A stretch of DNA of 64,000 nucleotides, from contig CABUQV010000004.1 of NCBI GenBank assembly GCA_902493855.1, positions 62,001 to 126,000 on the forward strand. Reading direction: 5' to 3'. The notes beneath the pieces are model-generated. The model worked only from the letters and a program-made list of their open reading frames with translations. It did no database searches and had not been told where the DNA came from. Position numbers and translations under genes: made by a program. Shown in pieces: positions 8,955-16,917 of this stretch. Each line of letters opens with the position of its first letter. Positions within the stretch are counted from its first letter, which is position 1. Source of the stretch: an uncultured Collinsella sp. Its GTDB lineage: Bacteria > Actinomycetota > Coriobacteriia > Coriobacteriales > Coriobacteriaceae.

Positions 8955-9130
8955 CAACAGCATCCGTCAAGCTTTTGGCAAGGTTTTGGTCAGTTGAGCA
9001 GGGCTGTTGAAAACTCGACCCGCCGTTTGCCGACGACTACCGACCGCCCAGAGCGCCCTGCGCCCCTGAGAAAGCCCCGCGTCCTAGGCTCCATACCGTC
9101 GCCACCCAAAACGGAAAGGACGTGGGCACG

Positions 9131-9916
9131 ATGACCGAAGCCGCTGTTGAAACCTACGACACCACGACTAGAGGCGCCGCCTCGATGGCAGCCTATCGCG
9201 CCGTTCGCATCCTGCAACTATTAAGCGAAAACACCGGCGAGGACAAGGCCATGCTTTCCGATGAGCTGATCCGGCGCCTCGCCCATCCCGACGACCCCGC
9301 CCGCATGCCCATCTCGGCGGCGCGGCGCAGCATCTACACCGCCATCTCCGCGCTTCGCCATGCCGGATACGAAATTGAGTACAAACGCGGCGTGGGCTAC
9401 AAACTTCTTACCCGCCCGCTCACCGATGAAGAGATCATCCGGCTCCACGGTATGGTCATGCGCAACCGCTCCACGCCTATCGCTATCCGCAAGAGCATGG
9501 CGCAGCACTTAGTTGCCATGGCGAGTGCCGACGTTCGCGGCTACCTCGATACACCCGAACCCGTTCCGAGCGCAGGCAGCAAGGCTACCAAGGCAACACG
9601 CACGCCCATCAAGCGCATCGACACGTGCGAGCTCGTCGAGCAGGCCATCGACCACGGAACCACGGTGAGTTTTGATATTTCGAGCGTTACGACGCGTGGC
9701 GAAACCGAAGCAGCACGGATGACGCTGCGTCCCTTTGCCATCAGGCAGCGCGATGGCATCTCGTATCTGCTGGGAACGGTCTACGACGCCCGAGGCGCCG
9801 ATGACACGTTGCGTACCGTAGAGATTGGCCGAATGAGAAACGTCACCACACGTCTCCTCGACGGCAAGAAGCTCTTCGCCGCCCTAGACGAGGACGACGC
9901 CTCCTCCGCCGCATAA
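9131..9916 (+). CDS. HTH/WYL-domain transcriptional regulator
   Basis: This 261-residue DNA-binding regulator has an N-terminal winged helix region (about residues 15-95, with ISAARRSIYTAISALRHAGYEI and GVGYKLLTRPL) and a C-terminal WYL-like sensor region around residues 160-240 (FAIRQRDGISYLLGTVYD). WYL proteins commonly sense nucleotide-like or other small ligands. ATG 9131 is preferred over GTG 9122 because GGAAAGGA sits about 11 bases before the ATG and only two before the GTG. It is a single gene just upstream of an ABC importer, so it may control that importer, but this is only proximity. The ligand is unknown. Confidence 0.75.
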   Translation: MTEAAVETYDTTTRGAASMAAYRAVRILQLLSENTGEDKAMLSDELIRRLAHPDDPARMPISAARRSIYTAISALRHAGYEIEYKRGVGYKLLTRPLTDEEIIRLHGMVMRNRSTPIAIRKSMAQHLVAMASADVRGYLDTPEPVPSAGSKATKATRTPIKRIDTCELVEQAIDHGTTVSFDISSVTTRGETEAARMTLRPFAIRQRDGISYLLGTVYDARGADDTLRTVEIGRMRNVTTRLLDGKKLFAALDEDDASSAA

Positions 9917-9985
9917 GACCCTCCGCCGCCCATTCGACTACCCGCACCGCCCATCCGATTCTGTATTAAAAAACCCGCCAGGCTG

Positions 9986-10013
9986 TTGTAAAAATGGACA
10001 TCAGCGCTACTAT
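9986..10013 (+). promoter_or_regulatory. Putative promoter of the ABC importer operon
   Basis: A -35 TTGTAA and a -10 TACTAT are separated by 16 bases. A small hairpin, TGCACT/AGTGCA, follows in the leader at about 10024-10042. Confidence 0.5.
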
Positions 10014-10076
10014 AGTTCCACTTGCACTTTGTCCCAGTGCAGTGTTTCCAGCCATTTTTATACTGGGGGTAATGAT

Positions 10077-11057
10077 ATGAAGGACATCACCATCAGCCGC
10101 AGGAGCCTTCTGGTCTCCGCCGGCCTGCTCGCGCTCGCCCCGCTCGCCGGGTGCGGCGGCAACTCTGGTTCCGGCTCTGCTGCCGCCGGTTCCGACTACA
10201 CCATCGGCGTTCTGCAGCTCACCGAGCACTCCGCACTCGATGCCGCCAACGACGGCTTTGTCAAGGCCATCAAGGAGAGCGGCCTTAAGGTCAAGATCGA
10301 CCAGAAGAACGCCCAGAACGACCAGTCCACGTGTAAGTCCATTGCCGACAAGTTTGTGGGCGACAACGTCAACCTGATTTATGCCATCGCCACGCCCGCC
10401 GCGCAGGCTGCCGCCGGCGCCACGGCCGATATCCCCATCGTGGGCTGCGCCATCACCGACTACGCCGCCTCCGGCCTGGTCCAGGACAACGACAAGCCCG
10501 GCACCAACGTCACGGGCGCTTCCGACCTCACCCCGGTCGCCGAGCAGCTCGAGATGATGCAGAAGGTCCTGCCCGACGTTAAAAAGGTCGGCCTGCTCTA
10601 CTGCACCGCCGAGTCCAACTCCGACGTCCAGATCAAGGCCGCCAAGAAGGAGCTCGACAAGCTGGGCCTCGAGTACACCGATTTCACCGTCTCGAGCTCC
10701 AACGAGATTCAGTCCGTCGTCGAGTCTGCCGTGGGCAAGGTCGACGCGCTGTACTCCCCCACCGACAACACCATCGCCGCGGGCGCCTCGCAGGTGGGCC
10801 AGATCTGCAAGGAGAACAAGCTTCCCTTCGTGACTGGCGAGGAGGGCATGTGCATGGCCGGCGGCCTGTTCACCCTCTCCATCAATTACGAGGATCTGGG
10901 CTACGCCGCGGGCGAGATGGCCGTCAAGATTCTGAAGGGCGAGGCCAAGCCCGAGGATATGCCGATCAAGCACCTCTCGAGCAAGGACCTGGTCGTCGTC
11001 AAGAACGACGAAATGGCCGAGGCCCTGGGCATCGACCTTTCCGCTCTGGACGCGTAA
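10077..11057 (+). CDS. ABC transporter substrate-binding lipoprotein (TrpX-like family)
   Basis: This 326-residue lipoprotein captures a small ligand outside the cell and delivers it to the permease encoded downstream. The signal peptide ends in the lipobox LAGC with Cys26, and a low-complexity Gly/Ser linker follows. The start of the signal, SRRSLL, fits the twin-arginine motif, so it may be exported folded by Tat. The mature part has the two-lobed ABC_sub_bind layout (YTIGVLQLTEH, VGLLYCTAESNS, VDALYSPTDNT) seen in TrpX-like aromatic amino acid importers. ATG 10077 follows GGGGGT. The ligand cannot be read from sequence; tryptophan or tyrosine is possible by family. Confidence 0.88.
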   Translation: MKDITISRRSLLVSAGLLALAPLAGCGGNSGSGSAAAGSDYTIGVLQLTEHSALDAANDGFVKAIKESGLKVKIDQKNAQNDQSTCKSIADKFVGDNVNLIYAIATPAAQAAAGATADIPIVGCAITDYAASGLVQDNDKPGTNVTGASDLTPVAEQLEMMQKVLPDVKKVGLLYCTAESNSDVQIKAAKKELDKLGLEYTDFTVSSSNEIQSVVESAVGKVDALYSPTDNTIAAGASQVGQICKENKLPFVTGEEGMCMAGGLFTLSINYEDLGYAAGEMAVKILKGEAKPEDMPIKHLSSKDLVVVKNDEMAEALGIDLSALDA

Positions 11058-11124
11058 TGCTATACGCGGCATGCGTCTAGAGCCCGTGCTCGCGCTTTAG
11101 CTGCGTTATTCAATATCTGAGCCA

Positions 11125-11165
11125 CAGGGGCGGGCGCTGTAGACCGGCGTCCGCCCTGCTTGTTT
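11125..11165 (+). other. Intercistronic hairpin between binding-protein and permease genes
   Basis: CAGGGGCGGGCGC pairs, with a one-base bulge, with GGCGTCCGCCCTG and is followed by CTTGTTT. It lies inside the 203-bp gap of the operon. A partial terminator or 3' end-protecting stem here would give more binding protein than permease, a common arrangement in importers. Confidence 0.55.
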
Positions 11166-11260
11166 CAGGTAAAACAAAACGTCTGTCCGCAGCTCTTCTA
11201 TGCATTGTTACCGCTATTATGGTGAATCACGTGTCCACCCTATCCTAGGAGGTATGAAGC

Positions 11261-12184
11261 ATGCTCATTGCATTGCAGGGCGCCGTTTCGCAGGGCGTCC
11301 TCTGGGGCATTATGGTGCTTGGCGTGTTTATCACGTTCCGCCTGCTCGACATTCCCGATATGACCTGCGACGGCAGCTTTGCCCTCGGCGGCTGCGTCTG
11401 CGCTGTGCTCATCGTCAATAACAACGTCGACCCGCTGCTCGCCGTGCTGGCCGGTATGTGCGCCGGCGCCATCGCGGGTGCCGTCACGGGCATTTTGACC
11501 ACCGTCTTCGAGATTCCCGCGATCCTCGCCGGAATCCTCACCCAGATCAGCCTGTGGTCCATCAACCTGCGCATCATGGGCAAGTCCAATACGCCAATTC
11601 TTGCCAAGGGCACCGTGTTCTCGGCCGTCAGCAATATGACCGGTCTGCCGCAGTCCACCGTTGCCATCATCTTGGGCATCCTGCTCGCCGTGGCTATCGT
11701 TGCCATCCTGTATTGGTTCTTTGGCACCGAGATCGGCTCGGCGCTGCGCGCCACCGGCAACAACGAGTACATGATCCGCGCTCTGGGCGTCAACACCAAC
11801 TCCACCAAGATGATCGCCCTCGTGCTCTCCAACGCCCTCATCGGCCTTTCGGGCGCGCTCATCTGCCAGAGCCAAAAGTATGCCGACATTGGTATGGGCA
11901 CCGGTGCCATCGTTATCGGTCTTGCCGCCATTGTTATCGGTGAGGTGCTCGGCCGTCTGCTGCCCGGCGGCCTCACGCAGTTTAGCGTCCGTCTTGCCTC
12001 CGCCGTCTTTGGCTCCGTGGTGTACTTCCTTATCCGCGCCATCGTGCTGCAGTTGGGCATGGACGCCAACGACATGAAGCTGCTCTCCGCCGTAATTGTC
12101 GCTGTGGCCCTGTGCGTGCCCGTGGTTTGGGAGCGCTATAAGCTCCGCAGCTCCTACACGAAGGGAGATGAGGCAGATGCTTAA
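11261..12184 (+). CDS. ABC transporter permease (TrpY-like)
   Basis: This 307-residue integral membrane permease has about eight to nine hydrophobic segments. It belongs to the uncharacterised ABC permease family that pairs with TrpX-like binding proteins. Recognisable stretches are FRLLDIPDMTCDGSFALGG near the N-terminus and ALRATGNNEYMIRALGVNT, the cytoplasmic loop that contacts the ATPase. ATG 11261 follows AGGAGG. Its last eight bases overlap the ATPase gene, which indicates coupled translation. It would form the channel for the ligand delivered by the 10077 lipoprotein. Confidence 0.88.
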   Translation: MLIALQGAVSQGVLWGIMVLGVFITFRLLDIPDMTCDGSFALGGCVCAVLIVNNNVDPLLAVLAGMCAGAIAGAVTGILTTVFEIPAILAGILTQISLWSINLRIMGKSNTPILAKGTVFSAVSNMTGLPQSTVAIILGILLAVAIVAILYWFFGTEIGSALRATGNNEYMIRALGVNTNSTKMIALVLSNALIGLSGALICQSQKYADIGMGTGAIVIGLAAIVIGEVLGRLLPGGLTQFSVRLASAVFGSVVYFLIRAIVLQLGMDANDMKLLSAVIVAVALCVPVVWERYKLRSSYTKGDEADA

Positions 12185-12971
12185 GCTCTCGCACGTCAAG
12201 AAGACCTTTAACAAGGGCACCGTCACCGAGAAGCGCGCGCTCACCGGCGTCGACCTCACCCTGAATGACGGCGACTTTGTAACCGTGATCGGCGGCAACG
12301 GCGCCGGCAAGTCCACGCTGCTCAACATGATCGCCGGCGTGTACCCGCTCGATTCGGGCGTTATTGAGCTCGACGGCACCGACATCTCGCGCCTGAGCGA
12401 GTCGCAGCGCGCCAAGTACCTGGGCCGCGTGTTTCAGGACCCCATGCGCGGTACCGCTGCCGACATGCAGATCGCCGAGAACCTGGCCCTCGCCAAGCGT
12501 CGCGGCCAGCGTCGCGGCCTTTCGTGGGGCGTCACCAAGGCCGAGAAAGATGAGTACGTTGAGCTGCTCAAGCGCCTGGACCTTGGTCTGGACACGCGTC
12601 TCAACGCCAAGGTCGGCCTGCTCTCGGGCGGCCAGCGCCAGGCACTCACCCTGCTGATGGCCACGCTCACCAAGCCGCGCCTGCTGCTGCTCGACGAGCA
12701 CACCGCGGCCCTCGACCCCAAGACGGCCTCTAAGGTGCTTAACCTGACCGAGGAGATCGTCGACGAGAACCACCTGACCACGCTCATGGTCACGCACAAC
12801 ATGAACGACGCCATCCGTCTGGGCAACCGTCTGATCATGATGCACGAAGGCCACGTGATCTACGACGTGGCGGGCGATGAGAAGAAGTCGCTCACCGTAG
12901 CCGACCTGCTGCAGAAGTTCGAGGAGGTCTCGGGCGGCGAGCTCGCCAACGACCGCATGCTGCTGAGCTAA
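12177..12971 (+). CDS. ABC transporter ATP-binding protein (TrpZ-like)
   Basis: This 264-residue cytoplasmic ATPase powers the importer. It shows Walker A GGNGAGKST near residue 37, signature LSGGQRQ, Walker B LLLLDEH followed by TAALDP, and the switch histidine in VTHN. The D-loop DEHTAALDP, with His in place of the usual Pro after the catalytic Glu, is common in this subfamily. ATG 12177 has AGGGAG nine bases upstream; a second ATG at 12168 is possible. The gene overlaps the permease by eight bases and its stop codon forms the first arm of a PAL-B hairpin. Confidence 0.92.
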   Translation: MLKLSHVKKTFNKGTVTEKRALTGVDLTLNDGDFVTVIGGNGAGKSTLLNMIAGVYPLDSGVIELDGTDISRLSESQRAKYLGRVFQDPMRGTAADMQIAENLALAKRRGQRRGLSWGVTKAEKDEYVELLKRLDLGLDTRLNAKVGLLSGGQRQALTLLMATLTKPRLLLLDEHTAALDPKTASKVLNLTEEIVDENHLTTLMVTHNMNDAIRLGNRLIMMHEGHVIYDVAGDEKKSLTVADLLQKFEEVSGGELANDRMLLS

Positions 12972-13010
12972 AACCTGCCAAAAAGGGACAGGTTTATTTT
13001 GGCAGGTTTT
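12970..13010 (+). repeat. PAL-B stop-codon hairpin, copy 1
   Basis: AAAACCTGCCAAAA pairs with TTTTGGCAGGTTTT around a loop containing GGGACAGG. The left arm starts inside the TAA stop codon of the ABC ATPase gene. The sequence through TTTTATCTGCG is nearly identical to the copy after rph at 52524, read on the other strand. Confidence 0.88.
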
Positions 13011-13025
13011 ATCTGCGCAAACGCC

Positions 13026-13065
13026 AAAACCGCCGCAAAGGGACAGACGCCCTTGCGGCGGTTTT
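13026..13065 (+). repeat. PAL-B hairpin, copy 2 (tandem to copy 1)
   Basis: AAAACCGCCGCAAGG-type arms, with right arm CCTTGCGGCGGTTTT, enclose GGGACAGACG and are followed by CGCATA. It is the only PAL-B copy that does not touch a stop codon, and it lies 16 bp after copy 1. It resembles an intrinsic terminator. Confidence 0.75.
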
Positions 13066-13128
13066 CGCATATTATGTCGATAATCCAGCGTCAGCAGGAA
13101 CTACTGGTTAAGGACTAAGGAAACTGCC

Positions 13129-13234
13129 ACGAGAAGCTCTCTTCCCCGTCTCGCCTTGACCGCCGCACTCCTTGCCGGCGTGCTCGCCGGCGCCCCAGCT
13201 TACGCCACCGCGGCCACCCCATCTCAAGTTATCG
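13129..13234 (+). pseudogene. Remnant of a secreted-protein gene: signal peptide with a lost start codon
   Basis: After TAAGGAAACTGCC the frame reads ACG-AGA-AGC and encodes RSSLPRLALTAALLAGVLAG followed by APAYATAAT, a convincing Sec signal peptide with an AxA cleavage site. The expected ATG is ACG, one base different. About eight codons after the cleavage site the frame runs into a terminator-like hairpin at 13235. This looks like a gene that lost its body by deletion and whose start then decayed. The parent protein cannot be named. Confidence 0.5.
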
Positions 13235-13263
13235 GCCCGTCCGATGTGATCGGACGGGCTTCT
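13235..13263 (+). terminator. Hairpin, probable terminator of the deleted gene
   Basis: GCCCGTCCGAT and ATCGGACGGGC form a perfect 11-bp stem with loop GTG, followed by TTCTTGG. It lies only 45 bp before mscS, which suggests it belongs to the degraded upstream gene. Confidence 0.65.
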
Positions 13264-13307
13264 TGGTGGGTATCATGGTTGGACGATCATAAGGAGGTTT
13301 TCCCTAC

Positions 13308-14075
13308 ATGGAATTGTTTGAGCCGATTCTTCATTTCTTTGAGCAACGGTGGGTCCACAACATCATCTGGGCCGTCATCTTGGCGATAGGCACCGCCGTC
13401 GCCGCCAAGGTCGTATCCAAGACCCTGAACCATCTGCTTAACCGAGACGATAACCCGCTTCCGGCATCGAGTATCTTCATCAACATCGCGCGCGCCGTCA
13501 TCTGGATGATTGGCGGCAGCTTTATCCTCGACAACTGTTTTGGCATTAATGCAAACGCCCTCGTCGCCGCTCTTGGCGTCGGCGGCATCGCCATCTCGCT
13601 CGGCTTTCAGGACACGCTATCAAACCTTATCGGCGGCATGCAGGTGACCTTTATGGGCATCATCAAACCCGGCGACAATATCGAGGTCGGCGGCGTATCC
13701 GGCGTTGTCCAAGACATCACTTGGCGCCATACGACGATTGAGGATGCCTGTGGACAGACCATCATTGTGCCCAATTCCAACATCTCCAAGAACACGCTCG
13801 TGCATTTGATGCCCTTTGGGCGCGTGGCCGTGCCCGTTGCCGTAAAGGACACGTCTAAGTGGGCCTCCCTTGACGTGCTGGCAGACGAGCTCACGAGCGC
13901 AACCAAAACGGCCGTCTCGCCCATCTCGGGCTTTGACAAGGAGCCCTACGTACTCTTTAGCGAAATCGGCGACTTTGGCATCAAAGGAAAGATCATCTTT
14001 ATCGTCAGCGACGACAGCACTACTTTCACGGCAGCCGACGCCTGCATCCGCGCCATCGCCCCCATCATCGCCTAA
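13308..14075 (+). CDS. Small-conductance mechanosensitive channel, MscS family
   Basis: This 255-residue membrane channel opens under membrane tension and releases solutes during osmotic downshock. Three N-terminal transmembrane helices are followed by the gate helix region ALVAALGVGGIAISLGFQ (about residues 83-100) and the beta domain with FMGIIKPGDNIEVGGVSG. The C-terminal alpha/beta domain continues to IIFIVSDDSTTF. The length is close to E. coli MscS. ATG 13308 has AAGGAGG ten bases upstream. It is monocistronic, and a PAL-B hairpin begins in its stop codon. Confidence 0.92.
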   Translation: MELFEPILHFFEQRWVHNIIWAVILAIGTAVAAKVVSKTLNHLLNRDDNPLPASSIFINIARAVIWMIGGSFILDNCFGINANALVAALGVGGIAISLGFQDTLSNLIGGMQVTFMGIIKPGDNIEVGGVSGVVQDITWRHTTIEDACGQTIIVPNSNISKNTLVHLMPFGRVAVPVAVKDTSKWASLDVLADELTSATKTAVSPISGFDKEPYVLFSEIGDFGIKGKIIFIVSDDSTTFTAADACIRAIAPIIA

Positions 14076-14113
14076 ACCACCGCAAAGGGGACAGGCATCT
14101 TTGTAGTGGTTTT
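14074..14113 (+). repeat. PAL-B stop-codon hairpin, copy 3
   Basis: AAACCACCGCAAAG pairs with CTTTGTAGTGGTTTT around GGGACAGGCAT. The left arm begins in the TAA stop codon of mscS, and the GGGACAGG loop points along the gene as in the other copies. Confidence 0.85.
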
Positions 14114-14168
14114 CATTCGTGGTACCATGGTTCATATCGTTGTTTAAACGACTAAGGGAGTAGACACC

Positions 14169-16085
14169 ATGGAAGAGGCCTATCGTCAAGCACGCAAGCG
14201 CGGCGAGCAAGGACGTCGACGCGCCATTAGCCAAAGCGAGCATCCATACCTTACGGACCTCGATAGCTTGGTTGCTCAGCTCCCCTTAGGTCAGCGAGAG
14301 AATGTCGGCCTGCGGGATATTCCGCTCGAAATGGTCGTCGGCACGGTCACCAAGGGCCGTCAGTCCGCCTTTTCGTGTAACTTTATGCCCCTGCTTCCGT
14401 TTAGCACCGAGTTCGCCCGCAAGTGGTCCAACCTCTACGACATCCAGGTGACCGAGGGCTATCGCGACCCCGTCATCGTCACCGAGTTCATGCATCGGTT
14501 CTATGTCCAAGAAGGCAACAAACGCGTCAGTGTCCTCAAATTCCTAGACGCCCCGACGGTTTCGGCCAAGGTCACCCGTCTCTACCCCGGCACATGGGAT
14601 TCCGTCGAAAGCCGCCTGTACGGCGAGTTCTGCGCGTTTTGGCGCGTCTGCCCCCTATACGAGATCGAGTTCTCGCGTGAGGGAAGCTACGAAACGCTCG
14701 CGAAGATGCTCGGTCAGAACCTTATCGAAAAATGGCCGCAGAAAAAGGTCGACTACCTGCGCCACACTTTCCTGCTCTTTAAGCGTGCCTACCTTCGCGC
14801 AGGCGGCGATCACCTGGACATTACGCCCGCCGACGCCATGCTCGTCTACCTCAATGTGTACAACCAGGACCGCCTGCTGGATACGCCAACGGATATCGTC
14901 GTAAACCGCCTGTGCAAGATCTGGCGCGAGCTGGTCATTGCCGGCAAAAATGACGAGGACAAGGTCGATCTTGTCGAAGCACCGAGCGTCGACGAGGAGG
15001 AGACGCCCGCCAAGTCCACCTCCGGCGTGCTCAACTTCTTTATGGGCAAGACCGTCTATTCGGCGGCCAATCCCCTGCGCATCGCCTTTATCCATGAGTT
15101 CCCCTGTGCGACGTCGAGCTGGGACAGCCTGCACGACCAAGGGCGTCAGTATCTCGATGAGCACTTTGGCGGTATCGTGCGCACCGAGGCGTTCGAGGAC
15201 TGTCACGATCCGGATGTGTTCTACGCCGCCGTGGAAACGGCTGTCAAACATGGAGCAAACGTCATCTTCTCGACCTCGCACCGCCTGATGGAATACACGC
15301 TCAGGGCTGCCGTTGAGTATCCCCGGGTTCGGTTCCTCAACTGCTCTATCGGCCTTCCCCATCAAAGCGTCCGTTCGTACTTTGGCAAGATGTACGAGGC
15401 CAAGTTTCTGCTGGGCGCCCTTGCGGCCAGCATGGCGGACAACCACCGCATCGGTTACCACGCGTCGGTCTTCGCCTCGGGCGCACTCAGCGAGATCAAC
15501 GCCTTTGCGATTGGCGCCTCGCTGCTCGACCCGCGCGCGCAAATTATCCTGACCTGGGGTGATGTGCCCGCTGGAGGTCTCACCGAGGCCATGTGCCGCG
15601 AAGGCGTGAGCGTCATGACCGGCGCCGATATGTCAAAGTCGCTGGAAGATCCCACCGCCTACGGGCTTCATCGCTTGGTCGATGGCAAGGTTACCGGCAT
15701 CGCCATGCCCGTCTGGAACTGGGGGCGCTACTACGAGCTTATCGTGAAAAGCCTTCTGCACGGCACATGGGACGAGACCAGCGACGACAACCAAGTGCGC
15801 GCCGTCAACTACTGGTACGGCATGAGCTCCGGCGTTATCGACATCCGTTACGCTCCGGGCCTACCCTACCAGACGCGCAAACTCGTGCAGTTGCTCCGCA
15901 ACGGCATTGTCGAGGGATCCATCAACCCCTTTGGCGGCGAGCTCCACAGCCAGAACGGCGTGGTACAGATCGAAGGCTTCCCTCCGCTGCCGAGCACGCA
16001 GATTGTCGAGATGAATTGGCTGGCGGACAACGTGGTAGGCACCATTCCGCAGCTCGACGATGAGCCGAAAGTCCCTGCCCTATGA
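14169..16085 (+). CDS. ParB-like/BMP-domain fusion protein, cytoplasmic, unknown function
   Basis: This 638-residue protein has no signal peptide or lipobox. Residues 45-125 look like a ParB/Srx-type domain (DIPLEMVVGT, then RFYVQEGNKRVSVLKFL, with EGNKR at 115-119 like the ParB ENxRR region). Residues 290-620 are a BMP/PnrA-type ligand-binding domain (LRIAFIHEFP, VIFSTSHRLMEYTL, GMSSGVIDIRY). BMP proteins normally bind purine nucleosides outside the cell for ABC importers, but no transporter is here. A cytoplasmic nucleoside-like sensor is plausible. ATG 14169 follows AAGGGAG. The next gene, a phosphoesterase, overlaps by four bases, so they form one operon. Similar proteins occur in Clostridia as far as I recall. 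Confidence 0.75.
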   Translation: MEEAYRQARKRGEQGRRRAISQSEHPYLTDLDSLVAQLPLGQRENVGLRDIPLEMVVGTVTKGRQSAFSCNFMPLLPFSTEFARKWSNLYDIQVTEGYRDPVIVTEFMHRFYVQEGNKRVSVLKFLDAPTVSAKVTRLYPGTWDSVESRLYGEFCAFWRVCPLYEIEFSREGSYETLAKMLGQNLIEKWPQKKVDYLRHTFLLFKRAYLRAGGDHLDITPADAMLVYLNVYNQDRLLDTPTDIVVNRLCKIWRELVIAGKNDEDKVDLVEAPSVDEEETPAKSTSGVLNFFMGKTVYSAANPLRIAFIHEFPCATSSWDSLHDQGRQYLDEHFGGIVRTEAFEDCHDPDVFYAAVETAVKHGANVIFSTSHRLMEYTLRAAVEYPRVRFLNCSIGLPHQSVRSYFGKMYEAKFLLGALAASMADNHRIGYHASVFASGALSEINAFAIGASLLDPRAQIILTWGDVPAGGLTEAMCREGVSVMTGADMSKSLEDPTAYGLHRLVDGKVTGIAMPVWNWGRYYELIVKSLLHGTWDETSDDNQVRAVNYWYGMSSGVIDIRYAPGLPYQTRKLVQLLRNGIVEGSINPFGGELHSQNGVVQIEGFPPLPSTQIVEMNWLADNVVGTIPQLDDEPKVPAL

Positions 16086-16792
16086 AAATCCTTGCCATAG
16101 CCGATACCGAAGAACGATGCCTTTGGGAGTGCTTTCGCAAGGAACGCTTTGAGGGAGTCGACCTGATTTTGTCCGCCGGCGATCTGGACCCGGACTATCT
16201 TGAGTTTTTGGTTACGGTCATCAACAAACCGCTCATCTACGTGCGCGGCAATCACGATGACCGCTACGCACGTCATGCACCGGGCGGATGTATCTGCGTG
16301 GAAGACAGCGTGTACACGTACCGAGGGATTCGCATTGCGGGCCTTGGCGGGTCCATGCGTTATCGCGACGGCGCCAACATGTACACCGAACGCGAGATGT
16401 CCAAGCGCATGCGTAAGCTGTCGCGTAAGGTTAGGATGGTCGGCGGATGCGACATTCTGCTTACCCATGCACCCGCCGCCGGTATGGGTGATCTGGACGA
16501 TCTGCCGCATCGAGGATTCGAGTGCTTTAACACAGCACTCGAATCCTGGAATCCCGACTACATGGTGCACGGGCATGTGCACCAAAGCTACGGTTGCGAT
16601 TTTCAGCGCGAGCGTCAGCATGTGTGTGGAACGACGATCATCAACGCCTGCGGCTATACGCAGTTTGAGCTCGACCAGACGCACTACCCCATCCGCGGCT
16701 GGCAAGCAGCCTGGCTCAACTCACAAACCATGCGCCGCGAGCTCAAACGCCACGAAGCCATCGAGTCCTCAACGGCCAGAACACCCTGGTAA
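16082..16792 (+). CDS. Calcineurin-like metallophosphoesterase
   Basis: This 236-residue enzyme should hydrolyse phosphoesters with two metal ions. Motifs are GDLD at 33-36, GNHDD at 56-60, LTHAP and HGHVH. Motif I, normally D-x-H, reads D-T-E (residues 8-10: IADTE), so one metal-ligand His is replaced by Glu, which may change metal preference or reaction. The start overlaps the stop of the BMP fusion gene (ATGA), so the two are translationally coupled. The partner's predicted nucleoside-type binding domain makes a nucleotide substrate possible, but that is inference. A PAL-B hairpin starts in its stop codon. Confidence 0.85.
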   Translation: MKILAIADTEERCLWECFRKERFEGVDLILSAGDLDPDYLEFLVTVINKPLIYVRGNHDDRYARHAPGGCICVEDSVYTYRGIRIAGLGGSMRYRDGANMYTEREMSKRMRKLSRKVRMVGGCDILLTHAPAAGMGDLDDLPHRGFECFNTALESWNPDYMVHGHVHQSYGCDFQRERQHVCGTTIINACGYTQFELDQTHYPIRGWQAAWLNSQTMRRELKRHEAIESSTARTPW

Positions 16793-16831
16793 CCACCACA
16801 AAGAGGACACTGTCCCCTTTGTGGTGCTTTT
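16791..16831 (+). repeat. PAL-B stop-codon hairpin, copy 4
   Basis: AACCACCACAAAG pairs with CTTTGTGGTGCTTTT; the loop is AGGACACTGTCCC, a variant of the GGGACAGG loop. It begins in the TAA stop codon of the phosphoesterase gene. Confidence 0.82.
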
Positions 16832-16842
16832 GACGCGATAGC

Positions 16843-16882
16843 AAGAAACCCGGTCCTGCACAAGGCAGAACCGGGTTTCTTT
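16843..16882. terminator. Bidirectional terminator between phosphoesterase and rplA
   Basis: AAGAAACCCGGT and ACCGGGTTTCTT form a perfect stem with T-runs in both directions, between convergent transcription units. Confidence 0.9.
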
Positions 16883-16917
16883 AGCAATGCTTGCTGTACT
16901 CAGGCAGTAACTAGCAG

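Noticed and set aside
13156..13389. A 77-codon secreted peptide gene starting at TTG 13156
   Set aside because: The signal peptide starts further upstream at an ACG, the frame runs through a terminator hairpin and the mscS ribosome-binding site into mscS, so a pseudogene remnant fits better.
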